Shown: positions 19,750-28,647 of the stretch, one piece after another
Layout of the letters: every line of letters begins with the position of its first letter
Position numbering within the stretch: the stretch's first letter is position 1
Assembly: GCA_015485495.1 (NCBI GenBank)
Contig: WFTL01000133.1
Coordinates: forward strand, 1-37,500
Direction: 5' to 3'
Length of the DNA: 37,500 nucleotides
Origin: Planctomycetaceae bacterium
Lineage (GTDB): Bacteria > Planctomycetota > Planctomycetia > Planctomycetales > Planctomycetaceae
Notes under the pieces: model-generated
Told to the model about the DNA's origin: nothing
The model's database searches: none
What the model saw: only the letters and a program-made list of their open reading frames with translations
Translations under genes and position numbers: made by a program

Positions 19750-21594
19750 TCAGACCGGATCGGAAACGGAGTCTTCCGCAGTGTGCGCATCCGCCCAGGC
19801 AGTCAGAGCGGTCTGGACTTCGCTGAGTTTCGCATCGCCGGCCAGGCGGGCCCGCGGCAGGTCTTCCGGACCGGACAGGTCCGACTGACAGAAGAAATAG
19901 AACTTGATCTTCGGTTCCGTGCCGGAGGGACGCACGGCGATCTGCACCCGAACGGGCTGATGCGGGTCGGAACGGAAAAACAGCAGATTCCCACGAGGTC
20001 CGTCGACGGCATCAGCCAGGACATTTCCGGAACCCGGCTGAAAACGCCGGCCGTTCTGGTAGTCGGTGACATCGACGAGCTGGACAGAGCCGAGCTGCGA
20101 TGGCGGGTTCGTCCGCAGAGTCTGCATGAGGCGGTCGATGCGGTCTCTGCCGGTCGGGCCTTCGCAGTAAATCGACTTCTGACTTTCACAGTGGAAGCCA
20201 TGGCGGCGATGCAGATCGTCGAGTGCATCCAGAAGACTGCGTCCCTCGGCTTTCAGTTCGGCAGCTCGTTCCAGAACAAGCAGAGCGGCAACGGCTCCGT
20301 CCTTGTCGCGACAGTAATCACCCGCCAGAAATCCGATGGATTCTTCCGTACCGAAAACGAAATGCTGCGTGCCGCGTTCTTCCATCGTCTGGGCGATGTA
20401 CTTGAATCCCACGAGCAGTTCGTACACCGCCGTGGCGCCGTATGCTTCGGTGACAGCCCGGGTCAGAGGCGTGGTGACGAGGGTTTCCACGACGTAGTCG
20501 TCCGGATGCAGACGCCCGTTGTCCTGTCGTTTCTTCAGCAGATAGTCGGCCAGCAGGGCACCGGTCTGGTTGCCAGTGAGCGGTACGAAGCGCCCGTTCC
20601 GGTCCCGCACCATGACCCCCAGGCGGTCGGCATCCGGATCGGAAGCCAGAATGAGTTCCGCGGGGTGGTTTTCTGTCCGGATCCAGTCGATGACCGGGTC
20701 GAACACGGCGGTCAGTTCCGGGTTGGGAAGCTGATTCGGAACGCCGGGGAAATCGCCATCGGGCCTGCGGTGACCTTCGAACAGAACCACGTCCGTGAAT
20801 CCGGCTTCGCGCAGAACGGGCCACACGGACGTTTCCCCGGTGCCGTGCAGCGGCGTGAACACGGCCGCAATGTCTCGTGCAGTTGACTGGCTGAGACCCG
20901 CTGCAGCAGCCACATACTTCCGATCGATCTTGTCACCCACGATCCGGATGCGGCCGTCAGCGACGGCTTCCGAAAAATCCACCGAGGGAATGTCCTGCGC
21001 GGCAGCCACTTCACGGATGATGCCCTGGTCGTGAGGAGCGATGACCTGGGCGCCGTTGTTCCAGTAGGCCTTGAATCCGTTGTCGGCCGGCGGGTTGTGC
21101 GATGCGGATATCATGACTCCCACATCGCAGTGCAGATGCCGGACGGCGAACGACAGTTCCGGCGTGCTGCGGTGCGATTCGAACAGAAACACCTGCAGTC
21201 CGCAGGCCGCCAGAGTGGATGCGGTCTGTTCGGCGAAGTGCCGGGACTGGTGCCGTGTGTCGTGAGCGATGACTGCCGAACCGCCTGCGGAACCGGTCGA
21301 TCGGCGCAGCCAGGCAGCCAGTCCCCAGGCGGATTCCGCGATGGTCCGGTCGTTGATGGTCGCCGGGCCGAATTCCCCCATCGGACCGCGGCGACCACCG
21401 GTCCCGAAGGGAATGCGGGTCCAGAACAGCCGGTTGAGTGTGTCCCAGTCTTCCTGGCGGATCAGGTCCTCGATGCGGCCGCGCCAGGGTTTCAGCCAGT
21501 CCCGGGAAAGCCACTCCAGCACGTGGGTTTCCGTTTCGCCTGCCAGCAGTCCTTCCTGAGCCGCCTTCCGCAGCCGATCCGTTACGTCCGTCAT
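19750..21594 (-). CDS. Phosphohexomutase (phosphoglucomutase/phosphomannomutase)
   Basis: The 614-residue alpha-D-phosphohexomutase moves phosphate between C6 and C1 of a hexose or pentose phosphate in the cytosol. All four domains are recognisable. The catalytic phosphoserine S165 is in I-S-A-S-H-N-P-P. The metal-binding loop is D319-P-D-A-D-R324. The sugar-binding loop is G-T-E-E-S, and the phosphate-binding loop near the C-terminus is R-P-S-G-T-E-P-K. The length is close to PgcA-type phosphoglucomutases of Bacillus (about 580 residues), which also act in glucose-1-phosphate supply. Glucose, mannose and ribose-type substrates cannot be separated from sequence alone. ATG at 21594 (M-T-D-V-T-D-R) is chosen; the frame continues upstream to 21702 with an Arg-rich non-coding-like stretch. 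It converges with the barrel gene. Confidence 0.93.
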   Translation of the reverse strand: MTDVTDRLRKAAQEGLLAGETETHVLEWLSRDWLKPWRGRIEDLIRQEDWDTLNRLFWTRIPFGTGGRRGPMGEFGPATINDRTIAESAWGLAAWLRRSTGSAGGSAVIAHDTRHQSRHFAEQTASTLAACGLQVFLFESHRSTPELSFAVRHLHCDVGVMISASHNPPADNGFKAYWNNGAQVIAPHDQGIIREVAAAQDIPSVDFSEAVADGRIRIVGDKIDRKYVAAAAGLSQSTARDIAAVFTPLHGTGETSVWPVLREAGFTDVVLFEGHRRPDGDFPGVPNQLPNPELTAVFDPVIDWIRTENHPAELILASDPDADRLGVMVRDRNGRFVPLTGNQTGALLADYLLKKRQDNGRLHPDDYVVETLVTTPLTRAVTEAYGATAVYELLVGFKYIAQTMEERGTQHFVFGTEESIGFLAGDYCRDKDGAVAALLVLERAAELKAEGRSLLDALDDLHRRHGFHCESQKSIYCEGPTGRDRIDRLMQTLRTNPPSQLGSVQLVDVTDYQNGRRFQPGSGNVLADAVDGPRGNLLFFRSDPHQPVRVQIAVRPSGTEPKIKFYFFCQSDLSGPEDLPRARLAGDAKLSEVQTALTAWADAHTAEDSVSDPV

Positions 21595-21975
21595 AGCCTG
21601 CACTTTGCGTCTTCTGGAAACCGGTTGATCTCGCCTTCCGCCGCGGAGTGGTCCCGGGGCTCGAAGCGAGGCGGCATTCGAGCGGAAAATTCGCAGCTTC
21701 AAAGTCTAGTCGTTGACATTCAGGATGCCATCCCGGACGATTTTCAGATCATCGTCGGTCCGGCTGTCTTCACCGCAGCCGCCATCGATGCTTCCTCTGA
21801 AGTTTCTCATACTGGCAGTTCTGTCAGACGCGATTTCTGCGACACCCTTCCCGTTCTGAATTCCCGACAGATTCGTTCCGGATCTGTCACATGGCCTCTG
21901 GCATGCGCCACCGGCCGATCGTATCTGGCATTCTGACCGCTCCCGTCTCCTGATTCTCTCAGCAGATTCCATCCC
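21595..21975. other. Divergent intergenic region (381 nt) with a doubtful small ORF
   Basis: This region lies between the starts of the phosphohexomutase (minus) and coaE (plus). TTGACA occurs at 21713-21718 on the plus strand, but the best hexamer 17 bases later (GACGAT) is a poor -10, so no promoter is claimed. A 34-codon minus-strand frame (21706-21810) is discussed separately. Nothing else is recognisable. Confidence 0.45.
21706..21810 (-). CDS. Possible small protein (34 aa)
   Basis: ATG at 21810 opens a 34-residue frame ending G-I-L-N-V-N-D. Its composition is acidic and less Arg/Pro-biased than nearby spurious frames, and its codons (CTG, AAA, ATC, GAC, GAT) match those of neighbouring genes. 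No ribosome binding site is visible, and no family is recognised. It may equally be part of a 5' untranslated region of the phosphohexomutase gene. Confidence 0.2.
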   Translation of the reverse strand: MRNFRGSIDGGCGEDSRTDDDLKIVRDGILNVND

Positions 21976-22602
21976 ATGAACGTGCCGGTCATCGGCATTC
22001 TTGGCGGCATCGGTTCCGGCAAATCGTCGGTCGTGCGCCGCGTCACGGATTTCCGCCTGGCGGTGATCGATGCGGACCGCATCGGCCACCGTCTGCTGGA
22101 AGATCCTTCCATGCAGAATCAGATCCGTGACGAATTCGGGTCGGCCGTATTCGATGCGAACGGACAGGTGATCCGCGAACGTCTGGCAGACATCGTGTTC
22201 GGCTCTTCGGACGACCAGGTCGCCGCCCGCAGACGTCTGAATGCCATCATGCATCCGGCCATTCGGCAGCAGATGGAACAGCAGATTCACCAGACGGCAC
22301 CGACCTGCGATGCCGTGGTTCTGGATGCGGCCCTGCTTCTGGAGGCCGGCTGGGCCGATGTGTGCGACCGGCTGATCTGGATCGACACGCCGGTCGAGCA
22401 GCGCCGGGAACGCGTTCTCCGGGACCGTGGCTGGTCCGCAGAAGAACTGGAACGCCGCGAACACACTCAGTGGCCTCTGGACAGGAAACGGTCGCACGCC
22501 GACTTCATTGTGGACAATTCGGGAACCATCGACGCAGCCGCCCGGCAGATGACGGACGTTCTGCGACAGATCCTCACGCAGACCGCCCCCTCATCTGCCT
22601 GA
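21976..22602 (+). CDS. coaE: Dephospho-CoA kinase
   Basis: The 208-residue cytosolic kinase phosphorylates dephospho-CoA with ATP, the last step of coenzyme A synthesis. The P-loop G10-G-I-G-S-G-K-S17 follows the first strand. I-D-A-D-R at 34-38 is the conserved CoaE element. H-P-A-I-R at about 94-98 and the lid region with V-E-Q-R-R-E-R-V also fit. The length matches the family (about 200 residues). ATG at 21976 gives a start directly before the first strand. The rho gene starts 22 bases after the coaE stop, so the two are probably cotranscribed; coaE-rho adjacency is a pairing I associate with planctomycetes. A 263-residue open frame on the opposite strand is a shadow. Confidence 0.95.
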   Translation: MNVPVIGILGGIGSGKSSVVRRVTDFRLAVIDADRIGHRLLEDPSMQNQIRDEFGSAVFDANGQVIRERLADIVFGSSDDQVAARRRLNAIMHPAIRQQMEQQIHQTAPTCDAVVLDAALLLEAGWADVCDRLIWIDTPVEQRRERVLRDRGWSAEELERREHTQWPLDRKRSHADFIVDNSGTIDAAARQMTDVLRQILTQTAPSSA

Positions 22603-22624
22603 AAGACGGGAGACTCCACCTGTC

Positions 22625-23980
22625 ATGAATCAGCCGTCGCGAACAACACGAAGAAAATCGGCAGACTCTGCGGCCGCATCGGAGGATCGGCCGAACGGTT
22701 CAGACGCGCAGCCGGCCGATATCAACATCGCCGAACTGCAGAAAATGACGATGGCTGAACTGCTGAAGGTTGCGAAACGGGAACAGCTTACGGAATACAG
22801 CGGGCTGAAAAAGCAGGATCTGATCTTCCGGATTCTCAAAGAACGCACGCAGATGAACGGACTCATGTTCGGTGAGGGGACGCTGGAGATCCTGCCGGAC
22901 GGCTTCGGATTCCTGCGCAGTCCGGACTACCACTATCTGCCGTGTCCGGACGACATCTACGTCAGTCCCAGTCAGATTCGGCGGTTCGGACTGCGGACCG
23001 GCGCCACCGTGGCCGGACAGATCCGCCCGCCCAAGGAAAACGAACGGTATTTCGCTCTGCTGCGCGTGGAAGCGATCAACGGGCAGGACCCGGGGCTGCT
23101 CACGACCAGGGTGTTCTTCGACGACCTGACCCCCCTGCATCCGGATCGGCGGCTGCGCATTTCCGACAACAGCGATTCGATCAGTACCCGCGTTGTGGAC
23201 CTGGTGGCCCCCATCGGCATGGGCCAGCGGGGGCTGATCGTGTCGCCGCCCCGGGCCGGAAAAACGATTTTGATGCAGCAGCTCGCCCGGGCCGTTCGGC
23301 AGAACCACCCGGATGCCTACGTCATCATGCTGCTCATCGATGAACGGCCCGAAGAAGTCACCGACATGGAACAGCGGCTCAAGGGAACCAACTGCGAGGT
23401 GGTCAGCAGCACGTTTGATGAGCCGGCATCCCGACACATTCAGGTTTCGGAAATGGTCATCGAAAAGGCCAAACGGATGGTGGAATACGGCCAGGACGTG
23501 ATCATCTTTCTCGATTCGATCACGCGGCTGGCACGGGCCTGGAATACGGAAATCCCCAACTCCGGCAAGACACTGTCCGGTGGAGTCGATGCCACGGCTC
23601 TGCAGCATCCCAAACGCTTTTTCGGAGCCGCCCGGTCGGTCCAGGAAGGCGGCAGTCTGACAATCGTCGCAACTGCTCTGGTTGATACAGGCAGTCGCAT
23701 GGACGAAGTAATCTTCGAAGAATTCAAAGGCACCGGAAACACCGAACTCCATCTGGACCGCAGACTGGTAGAAAAACGCGTCTGGCCGGCGATCGACATC
23801 AACCGGTCGGGAACGCGCCGCGAAGAACTTCTGATGAATGAAGACGAACTGCAGAAAGTCTGGCTGCTGCGGCGGGTTCTGAACGACATGAATCCGGTGG
23901 AAGCCATGGAACTTCTCACCAGCCGCCTGCAGCGGACGAAATCGAACGCCGAATTTCTGCTGACCATGAATCTGAGCTGA
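22625..23980 (+). CDS. rho: Transcription termination factor Rho
   Basis: The 451-residue protein is the hexameric ATP-dependent RNA helicase that terminates transcription. A short polar N-terminal extension (about 1-33) precedes the Rho-N helical domain (about 35-73) and the cold-shock-like RNA-binding domain (about 82-150, with D-G-F-G-F-L-R). The ATPase core carries the Walker A-type R210-A-G-K-T214, the Walker B strand [10 protein letters not shown] and the Q/R-loop regions (S-G-G-V-D-A-T-A-L). The length is a little above E. coli Rho (419) because of the N-terminal extension, which is common in GC-rich bacteria. It follows coaE by 22 bases. The frequent hairpins without T-runs in this window would fit substantial use of Rho-dependent termination, which is inference. 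Confidence 0.97.
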   Translation: MNQPSRTTRRKSADSAAASEDRPNGSDAQPADINIAELQKMTMAELLKVAKREQLTEYSGLKKQDLIFRILKERTQMNGLMFGEGTLEILPDGFGFLRSPDYHYLPCPDDIYVSPSQIRRFGLRTGATVAGQIRPPKENERYFALLRVEAINGQDPGLLTTRVFFDDLTPLHPDRRLRISDNSDSISTRVVDLVAPIGMGQRGLIVSPPRAGKTILMQQLARAVRQNHPDAYVIMLLIDERPEEVTDMEQRLKGTNCEVVSSTFDEPASRHIQVSEMVIEKAKRMVEYGQDVIIFLDSITRLARAWNTEIPNSGKTLSGGVDATALQHPKRFFGAARSVQEGGSLTIVATALVDTGSRMDEVIFEEFKGTGNTELHLDRRLVEKRVWPAIDINRSGTRREELLMNEDELQKVWLLRRVLNDMNPVEAMELLTSRLQRTKSNAEFLLTMNLS

Positions 23981-24003
23981 CGGACTGAACCTTCCCACCG
24001 CCG

Positions 24004-24037
24004 GCCGCAGGGGACAGCGCGTTCCGGGCCCTGCGGC
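24004..24037. promoter_or_regulatory. Hairpin between rho and ribH
   Basis: A 9-bp perfect stem (GCCGCAGGG 24004-24012 with CCCTGCGGC 24029-24037) with a 16-base loop fills much of the 76-base gap between rho and ribH. No T-run follows. It may be a 3'-end structure for rho or a leader element 19 bases ahead of ribH. It does not resemble an FMN riboswitch, which is much larger. Confidence 0.4.
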
Positions 24038-24056
24038 GGAATCCGGACCGATCACC

Positions 24057-24533
24057 ATGACACGAATGATTCAGGGACAACTGTCAGCGGCCGGAGAACG
24101 GTTCGCCATCGTGGTGTCTCGTTTCAACGAACTGATTACGGAACGGCTGGCCCGCGGTGCCGTCGACACGATCGTGCGTCTGGGAGGCGACCGGGAGGCG
24201 ATCGATCAGGTGCAGGTGCCCGGTTCTTTCGAGATTCCTCTGGCCGCATCACGGCTGGCATCCAGCGGCCGCTATTCCGCCGTCATCTGTCTGGGAGCCG
24301 TGATTCAGGGAGCCACGTCCCATCACGAATACATCAACAGCCAGGTGGCTGCCGGGCTGATGTCCGTCATGCAGACGACCGGCGTGCCGGTCACATTCGG
24401 TGTGATCACCTGCGAAACCATGGACCAGGCCCTGGACCGGGCCGGCGGAAAGGTGGGCAACAAGGGCGAAGAAGCCGCTCTGGCAGCGGTGGAAATGGTC
24501 CGTCTGCTGCAGCAGATCGACCGGATCGGCTGA
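24057..24533 (+). CDS. ribH: 6,7-dimethyl-8-ribityllumazine synthase
   Basis: The 158-residue enzyme condenses 5-amino-6-ribitylaminouracil with 3,4-dihydroxybutanone 4-phosphate to lumazine, the penultimate step of riboflavin synthesis. Family motifs are in order. R22-F-N-E is near the N-terminus, and G-S-F-E-I-P at 56-61 and G-A-V-I-Q-G-A-T-S-H89-H-E-Y follow, with His89 at the catalytic position. G-N-K-G-E-E-A-A lies near the C-terminus. It is expected to form pentamers or 60-subunit capsids, as is usual for the family. No other riboflavin genes are adjacent; it follows rho and converges with the DUF58 gene, with a gap of only 6 bases. Confidence 0.97.
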   Translation: MTRMIQGQLSAAGERFAIVVSRFNELITERLARGAVDTIVRLGGDREAIDQVQVPGSFEIPLAASRLASSGRYSAVICLGAVIQGATSHHEYINSQVAAGLMSVMQTTGVPVTFGVITCETMDQALDRAGGKVGNKGEEAALAAVEMVRLLQQIDRIG

Positions 24534-24539
24534 CGGAGT

Positions 24540-25436
24540 TCAGAAACGGGCCTGCCGCTGAAACAGGTATTCTGTCAGAGCGCGGTCGAAGGGCATGCTG
24601 GTATCCAGCGGCACGTAGTCGGCTCCCGTGGAAAAACAGGCCTGCTGATACTGCGTCCGCAGCGATTGAAGCGCATCCAGGTAATCGGTACGGATTCCCG
24701 CGGCGTCGACGATTCGGTGTTCCCCCGATTCCGGTTCCTTCAGATCGACGCTGCCGGAAAACGGAAAGGTCACTTCGGCTTCGTCCAGCACATGAAACAG
24801 AATGACATCGTGCCCCGCATGACGCAGCATCTGCAGACTGCTGATGATGTCATCCGGGTCCGACAGCAGGTCGGACATCACCATCAGCAGGCTGCGATGG
24901 CGCACCAGAGACGCGATCCGGGTCAGGCTGTCGGCAATCGCGCTGCCGCCTTCCGGGCGGCTCTGCTGCAGCACCGCCAGCAGGCTGTTCAGCTGTGAAC
25001 GCCGGCTGCGGGCCGGCAGACTGTGCCGGATGCGGTCGCTGAACGTGAACAGCCCCACGGGGTCCTGCTGGTGAATCATCAGCCAGGAAATCGCGGCTGC
25101 CAGGCAGATGGCATAATCGAACTTCGTCAGTTCCTGTCGGTACGTGTAGGCCATGCTGCGCGACAGATCCATCAGCACGTAACCGGTGATGTTGGTTTCT
25201 GCCTGGTAGCGGCGGACATAAATGCGATCTGTTCGAGCGAACACTTTCCAGTCGATGTCCCGCGGGTCGTCTCCCGGGTTGTAGCGCCGGTGTTCGCTGA
25301 ATTCGACGCTGAATCCCTGAAACGGACTGGAATGAAGGCCGCTGAGAAACCCCTGAACGATGAACCGCGCACGGAGATCCAGTCGGGAAATGTGTCGGAT
25401 GACTTCCGGTTTCAGATACTGTTCGGCACTCGGCAT
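24540..25436 (-). CDS. DUF58 protein with vWA-like domain
   Basis: The 298-residue soluble protein belongs to DUF58. The family signature G-D-D-P-R-D-I-D-W lies at 55-63, and a von Willebrand A-like domain with the MIDAS motif D90-L-S-R-S94 follows. Members usually act together with a MoxR AAA+ ATPase in chaperone-like or metal-insertion roles, often with membrane vWA partners encoded next door. Here no moxR, transglutaminase or other vWA gene is adjacent; the upstream neighbour is the NYN-domain gene, 48 bases away. The function is therefore left open. The protein has no signal peptide or membrane segment. Its stop is 6 bases from that of ribH, which is convergent. Confidence 0.9.
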   Translation of the reverse strand: MPSAEQYLKPEVIRHISRLDLRARFIVQGFLSGLHSSPFQGFSVEFSEHRRYNPGDDPRDIDWKVFARTDRIYVRRYQAETNITGYVLMDLSRSMAYTYRQELTKFDYAICLAAAISWLMIHQQDPVGLFTFSDRIRHSLPARSRRSQLNSLLAVLQQSRPEGGSAIADSLTRIASLVRHRSLLMVMSDLLSDPDDIISSLQMLRHAGHDVILFHVLDEAEVTFPFSGSVDLKEPESGEHRIVDAAGIRTDYLDALQSLRTQYQQACFSTGADYVPLDTSMPFDRALTEYLFQRQARF

Positions 25437-25484
25437 GGGCGCCAGTGTGGCATCCGACGCGCCGGCTTTCCAGCGGCCCGGCCT

Positions 25485-26006
25485 TCAGAGATCTTCCAGT
25501 TCGGATTCGAGCTGCGACAGATAATCGGTGTCGAACACCGTATCCGGCGGCCGCCGATCCGAACGGTCGACTGCCGGCTCCGACAGATCGCCCGGGTCCC
25601 CCGGGCCGGTCAGGCCCGACCAGAACGTGTGGCTGTCGACACTGCGGCAGCGGCGGCGCTGAGCGGCCCTGCGGATGCGGCGGTCGCCCGACACGACCAG
25701 AAGCCGGCGCGGTGCACTGTGGGCAGCGATGAGTCGTTCCAGTTCCGTGTCCGCATCCGTCCCGGCCGGAGCGAACACAACGGACAGCCCGTGGATCGTC
25801 TGATGCCGATCGGCATCGTCGTCGCCGCCGATCGCGTCGAAAACAACTGTCGTTCGGGAAGCTGCCGTTTCATCCAGATGCGCCGAAAGCTGCTGCAGCA
25901 GCCGCTGCCGGCAGACATGCAGGTCCCCCGGACCATACTGCCGGCGCGCCAGTCCGGCCGCGTGCAGCAGGTTGTATCCGTCGATCAGCACGAAAGGCTG
26001 TCCCAT
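25485..26006 (-). CDS. NYN-domain (YacP-like) putative ribonuclease
   Basis: The 173-residue protein has the PIN-like NYN fold of the YacP/Rae1 group. L-I-D-G-Y-N-L-L (7-14) supplies the first acidic residue. V-V-F-D-A (about 54-58), the D-A-D-T-E-L-E run (about 83-89) and S-G-D-R-R-I-R-R (about 105-112) provide the remaining acidic and basic positions. Members are predicted metal-dependent RNases; Rae1 of Bacillus cuts mRNA on the ribosome. A C-terminal tail of about 40 residues is acidic and proline-rich. ATG at 26006 is chosen because GGAG (26016-26013 on the minus strand) precedes it by 6 bases and the first strand starts at once; the longer frame to 26189 lacks this. It lies 48 bases before the DUF58 gene and may be cotranscribed. 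Confidence 0.88.
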   Translation of the reverse strand: MGQPFVLIDGYNLLHAAGLARRQYGPGDLHVCRQRLLQQLSAHLDETAASRTTVVFDAIGGDDDADRHQTIHGLSVVFAPAGTDADTELERLIAAHSAPRRLLVVSGDRRIRRAAQRRRCRSVDSHTFWSGLTGPGDPGDLSEPAVDRSDRRPPDTVFDTDYLSQLESELEDL

Positions 26007-26182
26007 GAGCGGCTCCGTGCTCGTCCTCCCTGTCCCTTCCCAGCCGAAATCCGGCATTCTGTGTGCTTCGCAGCCTCCCTCCGGAAGACTGCGGCTGGCT
26101 GGTCCGGGAGACGTCACCATATCGCAGAAGCCGTTTCGGCGACATGCGAAACGTAAAAAGAACCACGCACGAGGCCGCCGTG

Positions 26183-27148
26183 TCAGCACACAGCAGCGGC
26201 CGGCGTCCGGCTGTCTGCGGCCTGTTCGTGTTCAATCACCTGACGCAGCGCATGCAGGACCGCTGGATGATGTTCCGTCTCACTGCTCAGACTCAGTTCT
26301 TCCAGCAGGTCGGAAATCGGCACGTCGTTCGGACAGCAGGGGCCGTTCGTCAGATCGACCCACGCTCGTACCGTGCGAATGATTCGGCAGCCGAACGGCA
26401 GATCGGCATCGTCTGCAGCAGCCCCGATTTCACTGTGAGAACTGGCCAGGAGAATCGGAAATACTCCGGAAAGCACCGGTCCCAGTGACTTGACCAGCTC
26501 CGTGCCGTGAAACGTCCGTTCCTGCTGGTCGGAATCTTCCAGCTGTCCCACGGCTTTTCTGATGACTCGTGCCGTGATTTCGATGTTTTCGATATCCATC
26601 AGCAGAGCCGCCACACGGATGTCATCGATTTCCCGCTCCGACAGCCGCATACGCCGGGCCACCTGTTCCGACAGTCCGGCCACCTTTCGGGCCCGGCTTT
26701 CCAGATGCGGATTGGCCGCCTGCAGATAACGGGCCAGCACTTCCATCACCCCCACATGGGCTTCGTGAACTTCTGTGGTTCGGCGTACCAGATCATCACA
26801 CAGTGTTCCCACCAGAATGGCCGTCAGCCCCAGAACCGCTCCCCAGACCGTCATGGCCAGACCGGCCAGCAGAGGCGAGGCAGGTCCCGCAAAGCCGCCG
26901 GGATCCTGTGAGACGACTGCGGCAGCCGCCACGAAACTCAGCAGTGCCAGCACGCCGGCCCGATAACGGCCCAGAAAAAAACCGGCCAGGACCACAGGCA
27001 GGCAGAACAGATGCAGGACCACCATCTTCATGCTGCCGGTCAGGTGCAGCAGAAGAACCAGTCCACCGACAATGGCGATCAGCAGGCCTTCCAGCACTCG
27101 CTCGCTGCGTGCCGTGCCGCCCGGCAGATGTCTCGTGTTCGCATTCAT
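26183..27148 (-). CDS. Membrane protein with degenerate HD-GYP domain
   Basis: The 321-residue product has four predicted membrane segments in the first 115 residues and a C-terminal cytosolic domain that follows the HD-GYP pattern but has lost its key residues. Where active proteins have L-L-H-D-I-G-K, this one has L-L-M184-D185-I-E-N. Where they have H-H-E-R-x-D-G-x-G-Y-P, it has S-S-H238-S-E and no G-Y-P. The surrounding pattern (R-I-I-R-T-V-R-A-W-V-D-L) still matches the active neighbour (R-I-V-A-V-A-D-V-Y-D-A-L). It is therefore probably a non-catalytic sensor or regulator of cyclic-di-GMP signalling. The ATG at 27148 lies 43 bases after the stop of the intact HD-GYP gene; an alternative start at 27214 would overlap that gene by 23 bases. 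Confidence 0.75.
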   Translation of the reverse strand: MNANTRHLPGGTARSERVLEGLLIAIVGGLVLLLHLTGSMKMVVLHLFCLPVVLAGFFLGRYRAGVLALLSFVAAAAVVSQDPGGFAGPASPLLAGLAMTVWGAVLGLTAILVGTLCDDLVRRTTEVHEAHVGVMEVLARYLQAANPHLESRARKVAGLSEQVARRMRLSEREIDDIRVAALLMDIENIEITARVIRKAVGQLEDSDQQERTFHGTELVKSLGPVLSGVFPILLASSHSEIGAAADDADLPFGCRIIRTVRAWVDLTNGPCCPNDVPISDLLEELSLSSETEHHPAVLHALRQVIEHEQAADSRTPAAAVC

Positions 27149-27191
27149 AATGGCAGGTCCATGGAATTCACATGCTGCAGAAATGCCGATG

Positions 27192-28367
27192 TCACAGCCG
27201 GTCGGTTTCCGCATGCGGACTGGAGTGTCCGGCGGACAGGCACACGGGCGGATCCGAGATCCTGTCAGCGGAGGCAGATTCTACTCTCGTGGATGCCGGC
27301 AGCGTCTCCGTCACGTCCGCCAGAATGCGGGCTTCTGCTTCCGTGAGCCGGCCCGTGTCGGAACGCGGCCCGGTACCGGTTCCGTTCCGGGAGTCATCTG
27401 CACAGCGTTCAGAAATTTCACGAAACTGCTGTTCGATCGACAGGAACACATCGACCACATCCGGATCGAAATGCGCCCCGGCTTCCTCACGAATGATGCG
27501 CACACATTCGTCGTGACTGCGGGCCTTCTTGTACACGCGTCGGGAACGCAGGGCATCGTACACATCGGCCACGGCGACAATCCTCGCAGCCAGCGGGATC
27601 CGGTCTCCGGACAGCCCGGACGGATAACCCCGTCCATCCCATCGTTCGTGGTGACACAGAGCGATCTCCCGGGCCATGGCCAGAAAGTTCGATCCGCCCA
27701 GACGCCGTTCGATCTGACAGATGCAGTCGGCCCCCCGTTGCGCGTGCGTCTGAATGCGAACCCGTTCTTCCTGTGTCAGACGAGCCGGCTTCAGCAGGAC
27801 CGCATCTTCCACACCGACCTTGCCGATGTCGTGCAGCGCAGAACTGACGCCGATGTTTCTGACGAAATCCGCATCGATCCGCTGCTGATAACGCGGGTCC
27901 CGCCGCATGGCGGCTGCCAGGCGCGTTGAATACAGGGCGATCCGTTCCAGGTGCATCCCGGTATCGGTGTCACGCGATTCGGCCAGTTTGGCCAGTCCGA
28001 AGATGACCGCATCGCGCGTAAGCAGCAGTTCTCTGGCAGCCCGAAATGCATCCTTCTGAGACCGGGACGCTTTCCCCGCACTGTCGCTTCGCAGACGCCC
28101 GGCCAGCAGACACGTGGTGGCCAGCTGAGGGATCAGAATCCACAGGAACGCAAGCAGATGAATGCCGGCCTGTTCCGCTTCTGTCCGGTCGGGATGAACG
28201 ATCCGGTCCCCATCATCCCCAGGAAGCGTCGCGGGACGGCGGCTGGCCACCCAGTCGGAATGCGCTTTCAGAAATGCCTGCTGAACAGCCAGTCCGGCTG
28301 CCAGACTGACCGTCTGCACAGCCAGAAACAGCAGCAGAGTGCGGTGCTTCAGCAAAAAAGAACGCAT
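27192..28367 (-). CDS. Membrane HD-GYP phosphodiesterase
   Basis: The 391-residue protein is predicted to hydrolyse cyclic di-GMP. Two N-terminal membrane segments (about 10-32 and 69-90) enclose a short periplasmic loop. A helical linker (about 100-125) leads to an intact HD-GYP domain with L-H179-D180-I-G-K and H239-H-E-R-W-D-G-R-G-Y-P249, so metal and substrate residues are present. The loop is too small for a typical ligand-binding sensor domain. A Ser/Thr/Arg-rich, low-complexity tail of about 70 residues follows. The ATG at 28367 is chosen because the first membrane helix starts just after it; the open frame runs upstream to 28739 without domain character. The following gene encodes a degenerate copy of the same domain, so the two proteins may work together. 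Confidence 0.88.
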   Translation of the reverse strand: MRSFLLKHRTLLLFLAVQTVSLAAGLAVQQAFLKAHSDWVASRRPATLPGDDGDRIVHPDRTEAEQAGIHLLAFLWILIPQLATTCLLAGRLRSDSAGKASRSQKDAFRAARELLLTRDAVIFGLAKLAESRDTDTGMHLERIALYSTRLAAAMRRDPRYQQRIDADFVRNIGVSSALHDIGKVGVEDAVLLKPARLTQEERVRIQTHAQRGADCICQIERRLGGSNFLAMAREIALCHHERWDGRGYPSGLSGDRIPLAARIVAVADVYDALRSRRVYKKARSHDECVRIIREEAGAHFDPDVVDVFLSIEQQFREISERCADDSRNGTGTGPRSDTGRLTEAEARILADVTETLPASTRVESASADRISDPPVCLSAGHSSPHAETDRL

Positions 28368-28647
28368 GGCGGACCACAGCAGACGAAGTTCCAGACCCGG
28401 ACGGCAACAGCAGCCGATGCTGGAATCCTGGTTCGCAACCGGTTCGCAGAGCGTCCCTTTCCCTGTGGAAATGCGGGGATATTCCCCCAGGACTGACGAT
28501 TGTGCGGATCGCTCCGGCAGCAGACCGGCAGATCGTGGTGTCAGATCGCTGCCGCAGATACCGTGCATATTCGAAATCACGCCACCAAAGCCCGGAACAG
28601 GGGATGGCAGACAGAACGACAGAATCTCCGCAGCCTGTGTCGCGGGA

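Noticed and set aside
21713-21741. TTGACA as a promoter for coaE
   Set aside because: The hexamer at 17-base spacing (GACGAT) matches only 3 of 6 positions, and the site is over 230 bases from the gene.
21706-22497. 263-residue minus-strand open frame opposite coaE
   Set aside because: coaE on the plus strand has the P-loop and full family length; only the last 34 codons, outside coaE, were kept as a doubtful small ORF.
22700-24058. 452-residue minus-strand open frame
   Set aside because: Antisense shadow of rho, which has complete motifs.
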